Virus record (IMG/VR): IMGVR_UViG_3300034283_002015
Span: 1-63,930 of that record
Reading direction: 5' to 3' (one strand)
Length of the DNA: 63,930 bases
From: a virus
Position numbers and translations under genes: made by a program. This document shows positions 19,935-28,050 of this stretch, piece by piece (within the stretch, counting starts at the first letter, position 1; every line of letters begins with the position of its first letter). A model generated the notes under the pieces. The model did no database searches and was not told where the DNA came from. It was given only the letters and a program-made list of their open reading frames with translations.

Positions 19935-20771
19935 TTAGTCTTTAAATAAGTTTATTAAATCGTTTAAATAATCGTTTGCTAAATCAGTACCATATAACAC
20001 ATTAAAACTAGGTTTATCTTTATAATAATTTAATGTTTTTTCTTTTGCGTTTTGTAATAATGGTAATAATTCGTTTAATTTTTGTTCTAATGTATCAAAT
20101 CCTTCTAATCTAGATTTGATAAATATTTTTAATTCTGGTGTATCTATGTTTAAAGAATCAATATAAGCATCTACATCTAATTGTGCTTCGTTTACATTCT
20201 CTTTCCACATTTGTTTAACTTCGATTCCTTTCGCCTGTTGATTCAGTTTTTTTTGATTAACAGGTTTGTAACCTAGTTTATAGTAATAGTTATTTGTTGT
20301 GCCTTTAGAATTAGTATTTTTTTTATAAGCTGCATCTGTACCTGCTTTTGTAGCTGTTTGTGGTCCTTCACCTGGACTAAATGCCCCTGCTGATGCTCCA
20401 CCTCCTGTACCTGACTCTTCTTCTAAATCAATATTTAAATTGTTAAATTTTTCTTGGTTATAATTATCTAAATATGGTTTTAAATCTTGTTTCCAAACTG
20501 CGGTTTGTGAAAAAGCTATATTATCTGCTTGTCCATGCTCTCCTTGTGTAGCTTTATCTAAGTCTTGGATAGTAATTTTACCAGTCTCCATAGCTTTTTT
20601 AAATGTTCTAAATTCATTAGATGGGCTATAGATTTCTAGTTTATTTTTTAATAATTCTTTACCACCAAAAAGCCAAATCCACTGAAGAGCTGTATCAAAT
20701 TGTCCGTCAATACCTTTATGAATACTAACTTCTTTTAATGTTTGTTTAATGATACTTTTTAACTTATCCAT
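19935..20771 (-). CDS. hypothetical head-cluster protein with helical leader
   Basis: 278 residues. The N-terminus MDKLKSIIKQTLKEVSIHKG is an amphipathic helix with L-x-E, of the leader type found on many proteins in this window. A Gly/Ser-rich linker (EESGTGGGASAGAFSPGEGP) lies near residues 118-137; it resembles the GGGSSAGSF segment after the capsid propeptide. The C-terminal third is helical. It overlaps the upstream gene by 8 nt. It is probably an internal head or core protein; no enzymatic motif is seen. Confidence 0.6.
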   Translation of the reverse strand: MDKLKSIIKQTLKEVSIHKGIDGQFDTALQWIWLFGGKELLKNKLEIYSPSNEFRTFKKAMETGKITIQDLDKATQGEHGQADNIAFSQTAVWKQDLKPYLDNYNQEKFNNLNIDLEEESGTGGGASAGAFSPGEGPQTATKAGTDAAYKKNTNSKGTTNNYYYKLGYKPVNQKKLNQQAKGIEVKQMWKENVNEAQLDVDAYIDSLNIDTPELKIFIKSRLEGFDTLEQKLNELLPLLQNAKEKTLNYYKDKPSFNVLYGTDLANDYLNDLINLFKD

Positions 20772-21618
20772 TTACCTTATGTAATTCTTCTAGTAATTCA
20801 TAATAATGAAGTAAATTAGTCATATCATCATTACTAATTTTATCATTTTTATCTAATGTAACTAAAATATTAGACACCTCATTAATTTTAATTTGAGTTG
20901 TCTTATCTTTAACTTTTTTATTTAATTTAGTTAAATTAGATTTAATTTCTGTTACTTTAGTATTGTAAAAATCTTTTAATTTAGATGGATTATCAACACT
21001 GTTGATAAATTCTTTTAATACTGATTTTTGTCCTTCATTTAAATTAGCATACTTAGAATTAAATTTTTCTAATAACGCTCTATAAGTTAACATACGAATA
21101 TCTTTATCGTATGACTTAAATTCTTCCATTAGTGTATCTTTAGCAACTGTTGTAAGTGGTGCTGAAGTTAAATGTTCTAATAGAATTAATTTATTTGAGA
21201 TTACTTGGTTAGCTTCTGGTTGATTAATACCATCATACATTTCTAATAATGTATAAAACGCTGCTTGTGTTTTGTAGTTAGGAAGTTTGGTTTTAAAAAA
21301 TTCATCAACGTCATAATTTGCTTTAATTTCTTTAATTAAATTATATTTTTGACGACGTAATGCTGATTTGTTTAAATATTTAGCACTTTCTAATAAAGTA
21401 CTGATAATAATATCGGCTTTGCCTTCACTTAATTTAATGTTGTTTAACAACGTTTCATATAACTTATACTCTTTTCCTAACTCTGTTTTTACAAAGTGTT
21501 TTTTTAGAATAGTTGCTGCTTTTGAGTCTACGCCTGACAATGTATCAGACGTAATTTGTCTAACTAAAAGTTCAAATAAAATGCCAGTATTCTTGTATTT
21601 TGAATGTTTAACAATCAT
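20764..21618 (-). CDS. hypothetical helical protein next to portal
   Basis: 284 residues, almost entirely helical and Lys/Leu rich. The opening MIVKHSKYKNTGILFELLVRQITSDTL resembles a conserved protein in head clusters of marine T4-like phages. A coiled coil (TKVTEIKSNLTKLNKKVKDK) is near residue 220. It lies between portal and protease, where T4 has core genes 67 and 68, so a prohead core role is plausible but not shown. An ATATTTATAA element sits 15 nt before its ATG. Confidence 0.6.
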   Translation of the reverse strand: MIVKHSKYKNTGILFELLVRQITSDTLSGVDSKAATILKKHFVKTELGKEYKLYETLLNNIKLSEGKADIIISTLLESAKYLNKSALRRQKYNLIKEIKANYDVDEFFKTKLPNYKTQAAFYTLLEMYDGINQPEANQVISNKLILLEHLTSAPLTTVAKDTLMEEFKSYDKDIRMLTYRALLEKFNSKYANLNEGQKSVLKEFINSVDNPSKLKDFYNTKVTEIKSNLTKLNKKVKDKTTQIKINEVSNILVTLDKNDKISNDDMTNLLHYYELLEELHKVNG

Positions 21619-21633
21619 TCCTAAAGTGTTTTA

Positions 21634-21643
21634 TTATAAATAT
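21634..21643 (-). promoter_or_regulatory. ATATTTATAA element upstream of the 20764-21618 gene
   Basis: The minus strand reads ATATTTATAA in the 35-base gap after the portal gene, 15 nt before ATG 21618. Same element as at eight other gene starts. Confidence 0.45.
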
Positions 21644-21653
21644 ATAAGGATTA

Positions 21654-23531
21654 TTATTCTCTAATTTGGGATTCATCTAATAGCGAATCTCCTGGTTTTT
21701 CTTGACTAAGACATAATTTTTTGTCAACTTGTTCAAACAAACGTTTATTTCTTGCGAAAGCTGACTTAGCATTTTCTAAAGCAAACGGTTTGGTTGTTGA
21801 TTTACCATATCCTGGTTGGTCATCTGATTTCATATCTTTAACACCTAATCTATCACGACCTAACGCGCTATCTTGTGTGTTAATATTAGATACTTTTTCT
21901 TTTGGACGACCTAATTGTGTATCATTATTATATCCTGGTGGTAATTCACCTTCTGGTCTGCCGTTTTTACTATATAAACTGGCTAAATCATGTGGTGTAC
22001 CATAAGATTTACCTGTTTCTACTGGATCATTACCTTCTTCTTTAATTTGTGCGATTCTAAATTCACGTTTTGCATCTTCAATCATCATATCTCTATATTC
22101 ATCATATGAATCTTCAGAGAATCTGAATACATTGTCATAAACCCAATCAGTAGGCATTAATTTAGTTTCAATGATGTTTTTAGCTAAATCAACTTTTTCC
22201 TTCATTAACATAATACGTTCTTGATCATATATAATAGACGGTGTGGTTAACGATAACTCGAAGTTAGTTAATTCATCATTAGTATAACCTTGAACATATA
22301 AATGTACTAATGCGATTTTATATAATTCAGACAATGTAATACGTTGAATACGATCAATTGTACGAGCAAAACGAATATCTTCCGCTGCTAATGTTGCTTT
22401 ACCTTGTAAATCTTTATCATAACCTAAAAATGCTTTAGGTACCTTTAATGCTGCAAATAATTTATCTCTTAAATATGCAACGTCTTGAATACCATCGTAA
22501 TCTAAACCTTTAGTATTTTCAATACGTGTTGCTTGGTCATTACCTCTTACTGGAATATAAAAATCTTCTAGTAAGTTTTGCATGTTATATTTTACGTTAT
22601 ATTCACCTGTCTTTTGATCCATTAATGGAGTACGTTTCATTGAACTAATAGTTTTCTGCATAAATGCTTCAACTTCATTAGGCGGGATAGAACCAACATT
22701 AATAAAGAAAGTACGTTTTTCTGGTGAACGAACTACACGATGGATTAACATTGCATCTTCCATTAACGCGTATTGTTTATATAAACGACGAGCTGGTTCT
22801 AGATAAGATCTACCATATGGTAAATAATTAACATCTGTAATTAATCTAAAGTGAGCAACCTCATAGTTTTCAAAGAAAATACCTGGTTCGTTTTGACGGC
22901 CTAAATTAGGTGTATTGTAATAACCATCACCTGATAAAAATCCTTCAGGTTTAAATTGGAAACGAACAGACGCTGGTTTGTCTTTATCATAATTTTCTTG
23001 TCTTTCAATATGATACGCTGTGTATGGAATAACATTATATACACCAAATTTTTCAGCAATTTCTAATCTTAAGAAAAAATCACCATATTTACACATTTGA
23101 CGAATCCAAGACCATAAATTAAATTCGATATTTAATACATCATAAAATAAGTTATATAAAATTCTTTGAATGTTTTCATCTGATGAACGAATAGATAATA
23201 CTTCACCCATATCATCTTTTAATGTAGACTCATCAGCTACAATATCAAGTGCAGAACCAACAATTGCATCCTGATCCATGATATCATAGTCTGAATATAA
23301 TTGGGTACGTAAGTATTGATAATTTAAATTTAATTGAGCTCCATAAAGTGAAGATGCATTAGTTGAATAGATTCTATTATATCTATCCATTAATGAGTTA
23401 GTAGCGATATCACCTGTTTGTTGTATGGTGTTAACGTCCATTACTTTTAATTGATCACCACCCTGATTTCTCATCACTACATCAGTAGAGAACAGTCGTT
23501 GTAATCGTGAAAATAAGCCTTTGTCTGCCAT
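21654..23531 (-). CDS. 20: portal vertex protein gp20
   Basis: 625 residues against 524 in T4. Characteristic blocks: DYDIMDQDAIVGSALDIVAD, LWSWIRQMCKYGDFFLRLEI, IHRVVRSPEKRTFFINVG, PPNEVEAFMQKTISSMKR, GLDYDGIQDVAYLRDKLFAA and LKVPKAFLGYD. The dodecameric portal is the DNA entry channel and the start point of head assembly. The extra ~100 residues lie mainly in the C-terminal Gly/Asp/Lys-rich tail. It follows the terminase by 27 nt. In T4, genes 18 and 19 lie between 17 and 20; here they are missing. Confidence 0.95.
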   Translation of the reverse strand: MADKGLFSRLQRLFSTDVVMRNQGGDQLKVMDVNTIQQTGDIATNSLMDRYNRIYSTNASSLYGAQLNLNYQYLRTQLYSDYDIMDQDAIVGSALDIVADESTLKDDMGEVLSIRSSDENIQRILYNLFYDVLNIEFNLWSWIRQMCKYGDFFLRLEIAEKFGVYNVIPYTAYHIERQENYDKDKPASVRFQFKPEGFLSGDGYYNTPNLGRQNEPGIFFENYEVAHFRLITDVNYLPYGRSYLEPARRLYKQYALMEDAMLIHRVVRSPEKRTFFINVGSIPPNEVEAFMQKTISSMKRTPLMDQKTGEYNVKYNMQNLLEDFYIPVRGNDQATRIENTKGLDYDGIQDVAYLRDKLFAALKVPKAFLGYDKDLQGKATLAAEDIRFARTIDRIQRITLSELYKIALVHLYVQGYTNDELTNFELSLTTPSIIYDQERIMLMKEKVDLAKNIIETKLMPTDWVYDNVFRFSEDSYDEYRDMMIEDAKREFRIAQIKEEGNDPVETGKSYGTPHDLASLYSKNGRPEGELPPGYNNDTQLGRPKEKVSNINTQDSALGRDRLGVKDMKSDDQPGYGKSTTKPFALENAKSAFARNKRLFEQVDKKLCLSQEKPGDSLLDESQIRE

Positions 23532-23549
23532 TTTATTATATGTTATTAA

Positions 23550-23559
23550 TTATAAATAT
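23550..23559 (-). promoter_or_regulatory. ATATTTATAA element upstream of portal
   Basis: The minus strand reads ATATTTATAA in the 27-base gap between terminase and portal. It ends 18 nt before ATG 23531 and abuts the terminase stop. Confidence 0.45.
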
Positions 23560-25136
23560 TATCGTATTAACCAACTAATGTCTTCATTTCCGCCCATACC
23601 ATTTTCTATACTATATGGGTTAGGAACACTAGAACCATACGCTCCTGTAAATCCTGTTCTGTTAACAGACATATTACTTAATGTTGCTCTAGACATTTCT
23701 AGGTTTTGTGATTTAAATCTTAATGATGTATCTCTTAAATACATTCCAATTGCAAAACTCATAATTAAGTCATCATTGTATCCTGATTGTGCTTCAGGAC
23801 GACCATTTTTCCAAATGAATACTTTCATTTCTTCTAGTAAACGTTTAGATTGAATAACAACACTTTTATCACCTATATACTCTCTAAATTTATTAACTAT
23901 TAAAGGACGAGTTTTCAGTGATGTTGTAAAACCAGGTACTAATTTTGAATTATCCATATATTGGTCAAAATAAGCATCAGCATTATTACTAGCATCACTT
24001 TTAGGTGAATAATATAAATTCTTATATCCACGTTCTTGAATTGCATCTAATGCTGACCAACCAATATTAGCATTTTCTACTACTAATAAAGCTTGGTTAT
24101 ATTCTGTAGCTAAACCAACTAAGAAAAATCCAAATTCTTTAGGTGGTAATTGACCTTTATATTCTGCTACCTGTGTATTAGATTCAACATGTATAACATG
24201 GGCTGCGGAAAAATCCTTGCCATCACCCCGTGCTACATCGGCTATAACCATATATGATTGAGTATAGTCCGCCGGTTCCCATATCCATAAGTTACGGTCA
24301 ACTCCGCGGCGTTCTAGCGGTTCTTTTATTGTGGTTTGAGATATAAATTCAATCCATTCTGAATAGAATACTGTATCACCTGAAGTACTAAAATCACAAT
24401 CACACTCTTGAGATGCTAATCTAGGATCACCTAATAATTCGTCTTGTTTTTTTCTCCATGCTTCATTTCTTTCAGGATGGACAAACCAAGGTAATTTAAT
24501 AGGTAAGAAATCGTTTTGTTGGGCTTCAGCTTTAACCCATGTTTGATGAAACCAATTACCTGTACCATAAGGAGTAGATAATACAATAGCACCACCACCC
24601 GTAGCTAAGGTTTGTTGAGCAGAAGCCCAAATTGTATCAATACCTTCAATAAATGCTGCCTCGTCAATTAATAGTAAAGATACAGCTTCAGATCTACCAG
24701 CATCACCAGCAGCTGATACTGCTTTAATTTGAGATCCGTTATTTAATCGTAATGTAAGTTTATTATTTTCGTCTGCTGTTACTTTTAACCATGATGGTAA
24801 ATTTTCATACATGAATTTTACCTTAGTTACCATGTTTTTAGCAGTTTCTTGCTTTGTAGCAATACAAAGTACGTTTTTATCTTTATGGAATAACATTAAC
24901 CATAAAGAATAACCAGCTGATAGTGTTGAAATACCTAATTGTCTTGATTTAAGTACTATACTGTATGGATTGTCTTTCCATAAATTTAATACTTTATCTT
25001 GAAATGGATATAAATTAAACATGATTCTTCCTCTTTGAGGATGTTGAATATAACAGTATTTTTTCATAAAGTGGCTTGGGTCACTCGCACACTTTACATA
25101 TTCCTGTCTTATAACTTCACGTAAGTCTTGACTCAT
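23559..25136 (-). CDS. 17: terminase large subunit gp17
   Basis: 525 residues. ATPase: Q-motif-like NLYPFQ, Walker A-like KSRQLGIST (63-71; T4-type S-R-Q-L-G-x-T/S-T) and Walker B LLLIDEA with catalytic Glu (154-160). Nuclease: VIADVARGDGKDFSA with Asp300, LVVENANIGW, and the C-terminal GYNDDLIMSFA metal ligands. It pumps DNA through the portal and cuts the concatemer. It is slightly shorter than T4 gp17 (610), lacking part of the N-terminal extension. The start overlaps the upstream spanin-like gene by 4 nt (ATGA). Confidence 0.95.
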   Translation of the reverse strand: MSQDLREVIRQEYVKCASDPSHFMKKYCYIQHPQRGRIMFNLYPFQDKVLNLWKDNPYSIVLKSRQLGISTLSAGYSLWLMLFHKDKNVLCIATKQETAKNMVTKVKFMYENLPSWLKVTADENNKLTLRLNNGSQIKAVSAAGDAGRSEAVSLLLIDEAAFIEGIDTIWASAQQTLATGGGAIVLSTPYGTGNWFHQTWVKAEAQQNDFLPIKLPWFVHPERNEAWRKKQDELLGDPRLASQECDCDFSTSGDTVFYSEWIEFISQTTIKEPLERRGVDRNLWIWEPADYTQSYMVIADVARGDGKDFSAAHVIHVESNTQVAEYKGQLPPKEFGFFLVGLATEYNQALLVVENANIGWSALDAIQERGYKNLYYSPKSDASNNADAYFDQYMDNSKLVPGFTTSLKTRPLIVNKFREYIGDKSVVIQSKRLLEEMKVFIWKNGRPEAQSGYNDDLIMSFAIGMYLRDTSLRFKSQNLEMSRATLSNMSVNRTGFTGAYGSSVPNPYSIENGMGGNEDISWLIR

Positions 25137-25522
25137 ATAACTAGTAAAATACCAACAAAAGCAATAGAACTAACTATGAACTTTAATTTGAATTTTTTTA
25201 TTTGTTTTTGGTAATCAGTAATAATATTATCTTTATATTCTAATTGTTTTTGACGATCTATATCAATTTTTTTATATAATGAAATAGATGTATCTTGATT
25301 TTTTATAATAGAATCTTGATTGTTTGTTATTGTAACTAAAATATTAACTGAATCTCTAACTACTGTGATTTGATTTTTAAGAAAATCACGTTCATTTTTT
25401 ACAATTAAAGCATTTTTTAATGTTTTAGTGGGAACTGTAACTAAATCCTCAGTTAAAAGCGTTTGTGAACTCACTAACAAGGGCATCATTAGACAAGTTA
25501 TTAATACGATTATGTTCTTCAT
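25133..25522 (-). CDS. secreted coiled-coil protein with C-terminal membrane helix, spanin-like
   Basis: 129 residues. A signal peptide (MKNIIVLITCLMMPLLVSS|Q) precedes a ~90-residue Asp/Lys/Gln-rich coiled coil. A C-terminal hydrophobic helix (LKFIVSSIAFVGILLVI) with a basic flank on its inner side follows. The gene starts inside the end of the upstream gene (74-nt overlap, different frame), as with Rz/Rz1 pairs. The topology (exported N-terminus, membrane-anchored C-terminus) recalls a unimolecular spanin, but there is no lipobox at the cleavage site. The role in outer-membrane disruption at lysis is inferred. Confidence 0.6.
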   Translation of the reverse strand: MKNIIVLITCLMMPLLVSSQTLLTEDLVTVPTKTLKNALIVKNERDFLKNQITVVRDSVNILVTITNNQDSIIKNQDTSISLYKKIDIDRQKQLEYKDNIITDYQKQIKKFKLKFIVSSIAFVGILLVI

Positions 25523-25805
25523 TGTATTTAGTTTTATATAAATCGGCTTTATATTTTAAACCCGATAATTTTGTTTTATCTTCTGTTACTTGTTTTTTAT
25601 AAACAGCAGTAACTGAATCTAATTGGGCAATTTTAATTTTAGTAGAGTCAATATTTGCCTGTAATGAATCTATTTTATTATTTAATGTTTCGTTTTCTTT
25701 AGCCAAACGGAAATTAGGATTAATGTTAAGAATATTTACAATTAATAACACTAATCCTATGTATCCTAAAAATTTAAGAATTTCTTTATACAACATCAAA
25801 TTCAA
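25449..25805 (-). CDS. inner-membrane coiled-coil protein, Rz / i-spanin-like
   Basis: 118 residues. One N-terminal transmembrane helix (FLGYIGLVLLIVNILNI) is followed by a long coiled coil (ENETLNNKIDSLQANIDSTK and on). The end is YNEEHNRINNLSNDALVSEF. Size and topology are those of Rz-type inner-membrane spanins. It overlaps the 25133-25522 gene by 74 nt and the upstream gene by 20 nt. Its place beside terminase rather than with a lysin is unusual; no endolysin or holin is recognised nearby. Confidence 0.6.
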   Translation of the reverse strand: MNLMLYKEILKFLGYIGLVLLIVNILNINPNFRLAKENETLNNKIDSLQANIDSTKIKIAQLDSVTAVYKKQVTEDKTKLSGLKYKADLYKTKYNEEHNRINNLSNDALVSEFTNAFN

Positions 25806-26832
25806 ATTTATCCTTTAATGCTTCTAATTCTTTCTTTTGTGCTGTTTTTTCTTTTAATTTAGCAACAATATTTGCTTTTTCTTCGCCTTCAGCTTTTTTA
25901 TAGTCGTTAGCTAATGTCTTCATTTCTTTTTCTACTTGAATTAAACCTTTTAATACTTTATCTAATTTAGAAGTACGTTTAGTTAATTTATCAGCAGCTT
26001 TAGATGCTTGTTTGTCAATATCTGTTTCGTCTGGCGCTGAGTCTTCGTCTCCTGCTTTATAGTAGTCATCAGCTTCTTCTTCGCCTGTGTTAATATCTTT
26101 TTCCACTGCTTTAACTGCTTTTTCTATTTTTTCTTTAGATGGTTTAACAACCGCTGCTTTTGGAGCGGCTCCACCCATTGATACTACACCTTTATCTTTT
26201 AACATACCCATTAATTCTCTGAATTTAGGATTGTTAATACTAGCTGTATCATTTAAACCAAATTCTTTAGCTACATCAGCAACTGACATTTCACCTTTTT
26301 CTAAAAGATATTCTAATGCTTTTTTAACATTACCTTTAGCTTTTTCAATTAATGAAGCTAATTCATCTTTCATTTCTTTATTTAAAATGTAAGATACTTT
26401 AGCACGAGCCATTTCATTTAAATCATTTTCATTATTAGATAATGACATCATTAAATCTTTTAAAAGATATTTAAAATCTTTATCTTGTAACCATCCTCTT
26501 GTATGAGCATAATAATCATAAACATCTTTAACTGAGCTTAATTTTTTAATATCCTTAATAAATTCATCTGGATTTGGAGATACTTCTGATTCAAACTCAT
26601 ATACTGTTTGTTGTAATGGAGTTAAATCATTAACTTCTTCAGCTACGGCTATGGATTGTCCTGATTTTTTAGCTTGATCAATTGCTGCTTTAACAGTAGC
26701 AGTTGATGTTTTTTCTGATTTAGCTATTGTGTTAATATCATCAGTTGTTGTTTGTGGACCTACCATAGTAGTTTCACTTAATGCACCTATGATTTCTTCA
26801 CGTATAAAAGATTTAAATTCTTTGATTTTCAT
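25786..26832 (-). CDS. tagged helical protein with winged-helix-like segment
   Basis: 348 residues. The leader MKIKEFKSFIREEIIGALSE is a basic amphipathic helix with I-R-E and L-S-E sites, as on other candidate capsid-targeted proteins. Residues ~155-205 (GNVKKALEYLLEKGEMSVAD, VAKEFGLND, ...MLKDKGVVSMGG) look like a winged helix-turn-helix. The C-terminal ~100 residues are a Lys/Glu coiled coil (ADKLTKRTSKLDKVLKGLIQ). It could be a DNA-binding internal head protein. No enzyme motif is seen. Confidence 0.6.
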   Translation of the reverse strand: MKIKEFKSFIREEIIGALSETTMVGPQTTTDDINTIAKSEKTSTATVKAAIDQAKKSGQSIAVAEEVNDLTPLQQTVYEFESEVSPNPDEFIKDIKKLSSVKDVYDYYAHTRGWLQDKDFKYLLKDLMMSLSNNENDLNEMARAKVSYILNKEMKDELASLIEKAKGNVKKALEYLLEKGEMSVADVAKEFGLNDTASINNPKFRELMGMLKDKGVVSMGGAAPKAAVVKPSKEKIEKAVKAVEKDINTGEEEADDYYKAGDEDSAPDETDIDKQASKAADKLTKRTSKLDKVLKGLIQVEKEMKTLANDYKKAEGEEKANIVAKLKEKTAQKKELEALKDKFEFDVV

Positions 26833-26844
26833 GTTATATTTTTC

Positions 26845-26854
26845 TGATAAATAT
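26845..26854 (-). promoter_or_regulatory. ATATTTATCA variant of the recurrent element
   Basis: The minus strand reads ATATTTATCA in the 21-base gap before ATG 26832, one base different from the element seen at other gene starts. It abuts the stop of the upstream kinase gene. Confidence 0.35.
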
Positions 26855-27384
26855 TATGAAAATATTGTCTCTTTAACTTTTTTAACACGTTCTTCATTAG
26901 TTCCGCTAATTTCTACAAAATTTTTCATACGATGTGAATATCTATCAGCAATTCTTTGAATAAAGAAATCAATTGTTTTTCTAAACTCATTATCAGTTTC
27001 ACGTACTCCGTTATTTTCCATAACTGTTCCAATAGGATTTACATAAAATATATAATCATATTGACTAACAAATAATTTAGCGTAATCTTCAAATGCTTCT
27101 TTATCTAAAACATTAATAGATTTAGCGCATTTTGCAAATGCTATAACATCAATAACTGTTCTATCAGTAATTAATTTAGGACGCATTAATTCACTAACAC
27201 GTTCGGCTAAGAATATAGTTTGACCATTTAAAGTACTATCAGTATTTAATGGAATACCTAAATCTTTTAAATATTTACTACGTTCAGTTGTAACATAGTA
27301 GTCTTTAAATTCAGGCAATTCACCTAATGATTTTACTAATGTTGTTTTACCAACACTCATTGTTCCACAAAAACCTATTTTCAT
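26854..27384 (-). CDS. NadR-like P-loop nucleoside kinase / AAA ATPase
   Basis: 176 residues. Walker A GTMSVGKT (7-14), then a conserved Asp-Arg-Thr (LITDRTVIDVIAF) and a C-terminal helical lid (RIADRYSHRMKNFVEISG). This matches the AAA_28 / NadR ribosylnicotinamide-kinase-like family of small phage and bacterial NTPases. The substrate is not readable from sequence: nicotinamide riboside, a deoxynucleoside or another small molecule are possible. It is the last gene of the auxiliary cassette, separated from the 83-residue gene by a small hairpin. Confidence 0.75.
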   Translation of the reverse strand: MKIGFCGTMSVGKTTLVKSLGELPEFKDYYVTTERSKYLKDLGIPLNTDSTLNGQTIFLAERVSELMRPKLITDRTVIDVIAFAKCAKSINVLDKEAFEDYAKLFVSQYDYIFYVNPIGTVMENNGVRETDNEFRKTIDFFIQRIADRYSHRMKNFVEISGTNEERVKKVKETIFS

Positions 27385-27403
27385 ATATTATAATGTATGT
27401 AAA

Positions 27404-27417
27404 GTCTCTAATGAGAC
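27404..27417 (-). terminator. short hairpin between small unknown gene and kinase
   Basis: On the minus strand GTCTC - ATTA - GAGAC is followed by TTTACAT. The stem is only five pairs and the T run is short, so it is a weak terminator or a processing hairpin. Confidence 0.3.
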
Positions 27418-27436
27418 CAAGTTGTAATTAATTTGT

Positions 27437-27688
27437 TTAAACTCTAGAACCAGCTGCATTGCCAGTTGATGATTTGAACCATGGTAAACCTTCACGTTGT
27501 TTACAATGTTCTTTAAATAATTTTTCAGTGTATTTAATACCATATAAATAATACTCACGTTTTTTTCTTTCACCTTGAGGTATTAATGCTGGTCCATCCC
27601 AGTTATGATACTTGCCTTCCCAAACATACGCAATTGTTCCGTCTGCTTTTGTTAATTTTTTAGTTGGTTCAAATTTTTTATTTTCCAT
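27437..27688 (-). CDS. small conserved phage protein of unknown function
   Basis: 83 residues. WEGKYHNWDGPALIPQGERK, YYLYGIKY and FKEHCKQREGLPWFK form a pattern I have seen in small proteins of marine T4-like phages. No function is known to me. The two-part Trp/Gly/Pro pattern suggests a short beta repeat like those in antitoxin-type or MORN-like proteins. It has a dedicated promoter at 27696-27727. An overlapping frame at 27388-27573 is a shadow. Confidence 0.65.
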   Translation of the reverse strand: MENKKFEPTKKLTKADGTIAYVWEGKYHNWDGPALIPQGERKKREYYLYGIKYTEKLFKEHCKQREGLPWFKSSTGNAAGSRV

Positions 27689-27695
27689 ATAATTA

Positions 27696-27727
27696 AATAT
27701 AACATCAAATTAGTAGGAGGCCAAACT
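27696..27727 (-). promoter_or_regulatory. promoter of the 83-residue gene: AGTTTGGC, 18 nt, TATATT
   Basis: The minus strand reads AGTTTGGC (27727-27720), an 18-nt spacer and TATATT (27701-27696), then 7 nt to ATG 27688. Two other genes (49534 and 30060) have the same boxes at identical distances. Transcription would begin at or next to the ATG. Confidence 0.65.
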
Positions 27728-28050
27728 TATACTGCGAAACTTTCACCACATCCACATGTTCGTGTTGCGTTTGGATTATTGAATTGAAATCCTTTACCAT
27801 TTAACCCATCTGAAAAATCAAGTTCAGTACCTGCTAGATATAGGAATGATTTCATATCTAACACTAATTTTTCTCCGTTATCTTCAAATTCCTGGTCACC
27901 TGATTTAATAGTATTGTCAAAATCTAATTTATAAGATAAACCAGAGCAACCTCCTCCTTGTACTGATACACGGAGGAAGTATGTTTCATCAAAATTAGAT
28001 TCTAATTTGATTACTTTTATTCTATCTCTAGCTTTATCTGTAATTATCAC
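27727..28050 (-). CDS. A-type iron-sulfur carrier (IscA/SufA/ErpA-like)
   Basis: 107 residues, the full family length. The three conserved cysteines are Cys35 in QGGGCSGLSY and Cys99/Cys101 in TCGCGESF near the C-terminus. A-type carriers pass Fe-S clusters to target enzymes. Phage homologues are known from T4-like cyanophages and other marine phages as auxiliary genes. The start overlaps the phosphoesterase stop by 4 nt. Clusters may go to phage or host enzymes such as nucleotide reductase or the PD-(D/E)XK nuclease; the target is not shown. Confidence 0.92.
   Translation of the reverse strand: MIITDKARDRIKVIKLESNFDETYFLRVSVQGGGCSGLSYKLDFDNTIKSGDQEFEDNGEKLVLDMKSFLYLAGTELDFSDGLNGKGFQFNNPNATRTCGCGESFAV

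Noticed and set aside
23521-23853. Plus-strand frame of 110 residues antisense to the terminase C-terminus
   Set aside because: It is opposite a conserved gene, has no family and no promoter, and is a typical shadow frame in AT-rich sequence.
27388-27573. 61-residue minus-strand frame overlapping the 83-residue gene
   Set aside because: It lies almost entirely inside another frame of a conserved-looking gene and has no family likeness or leader of its own.
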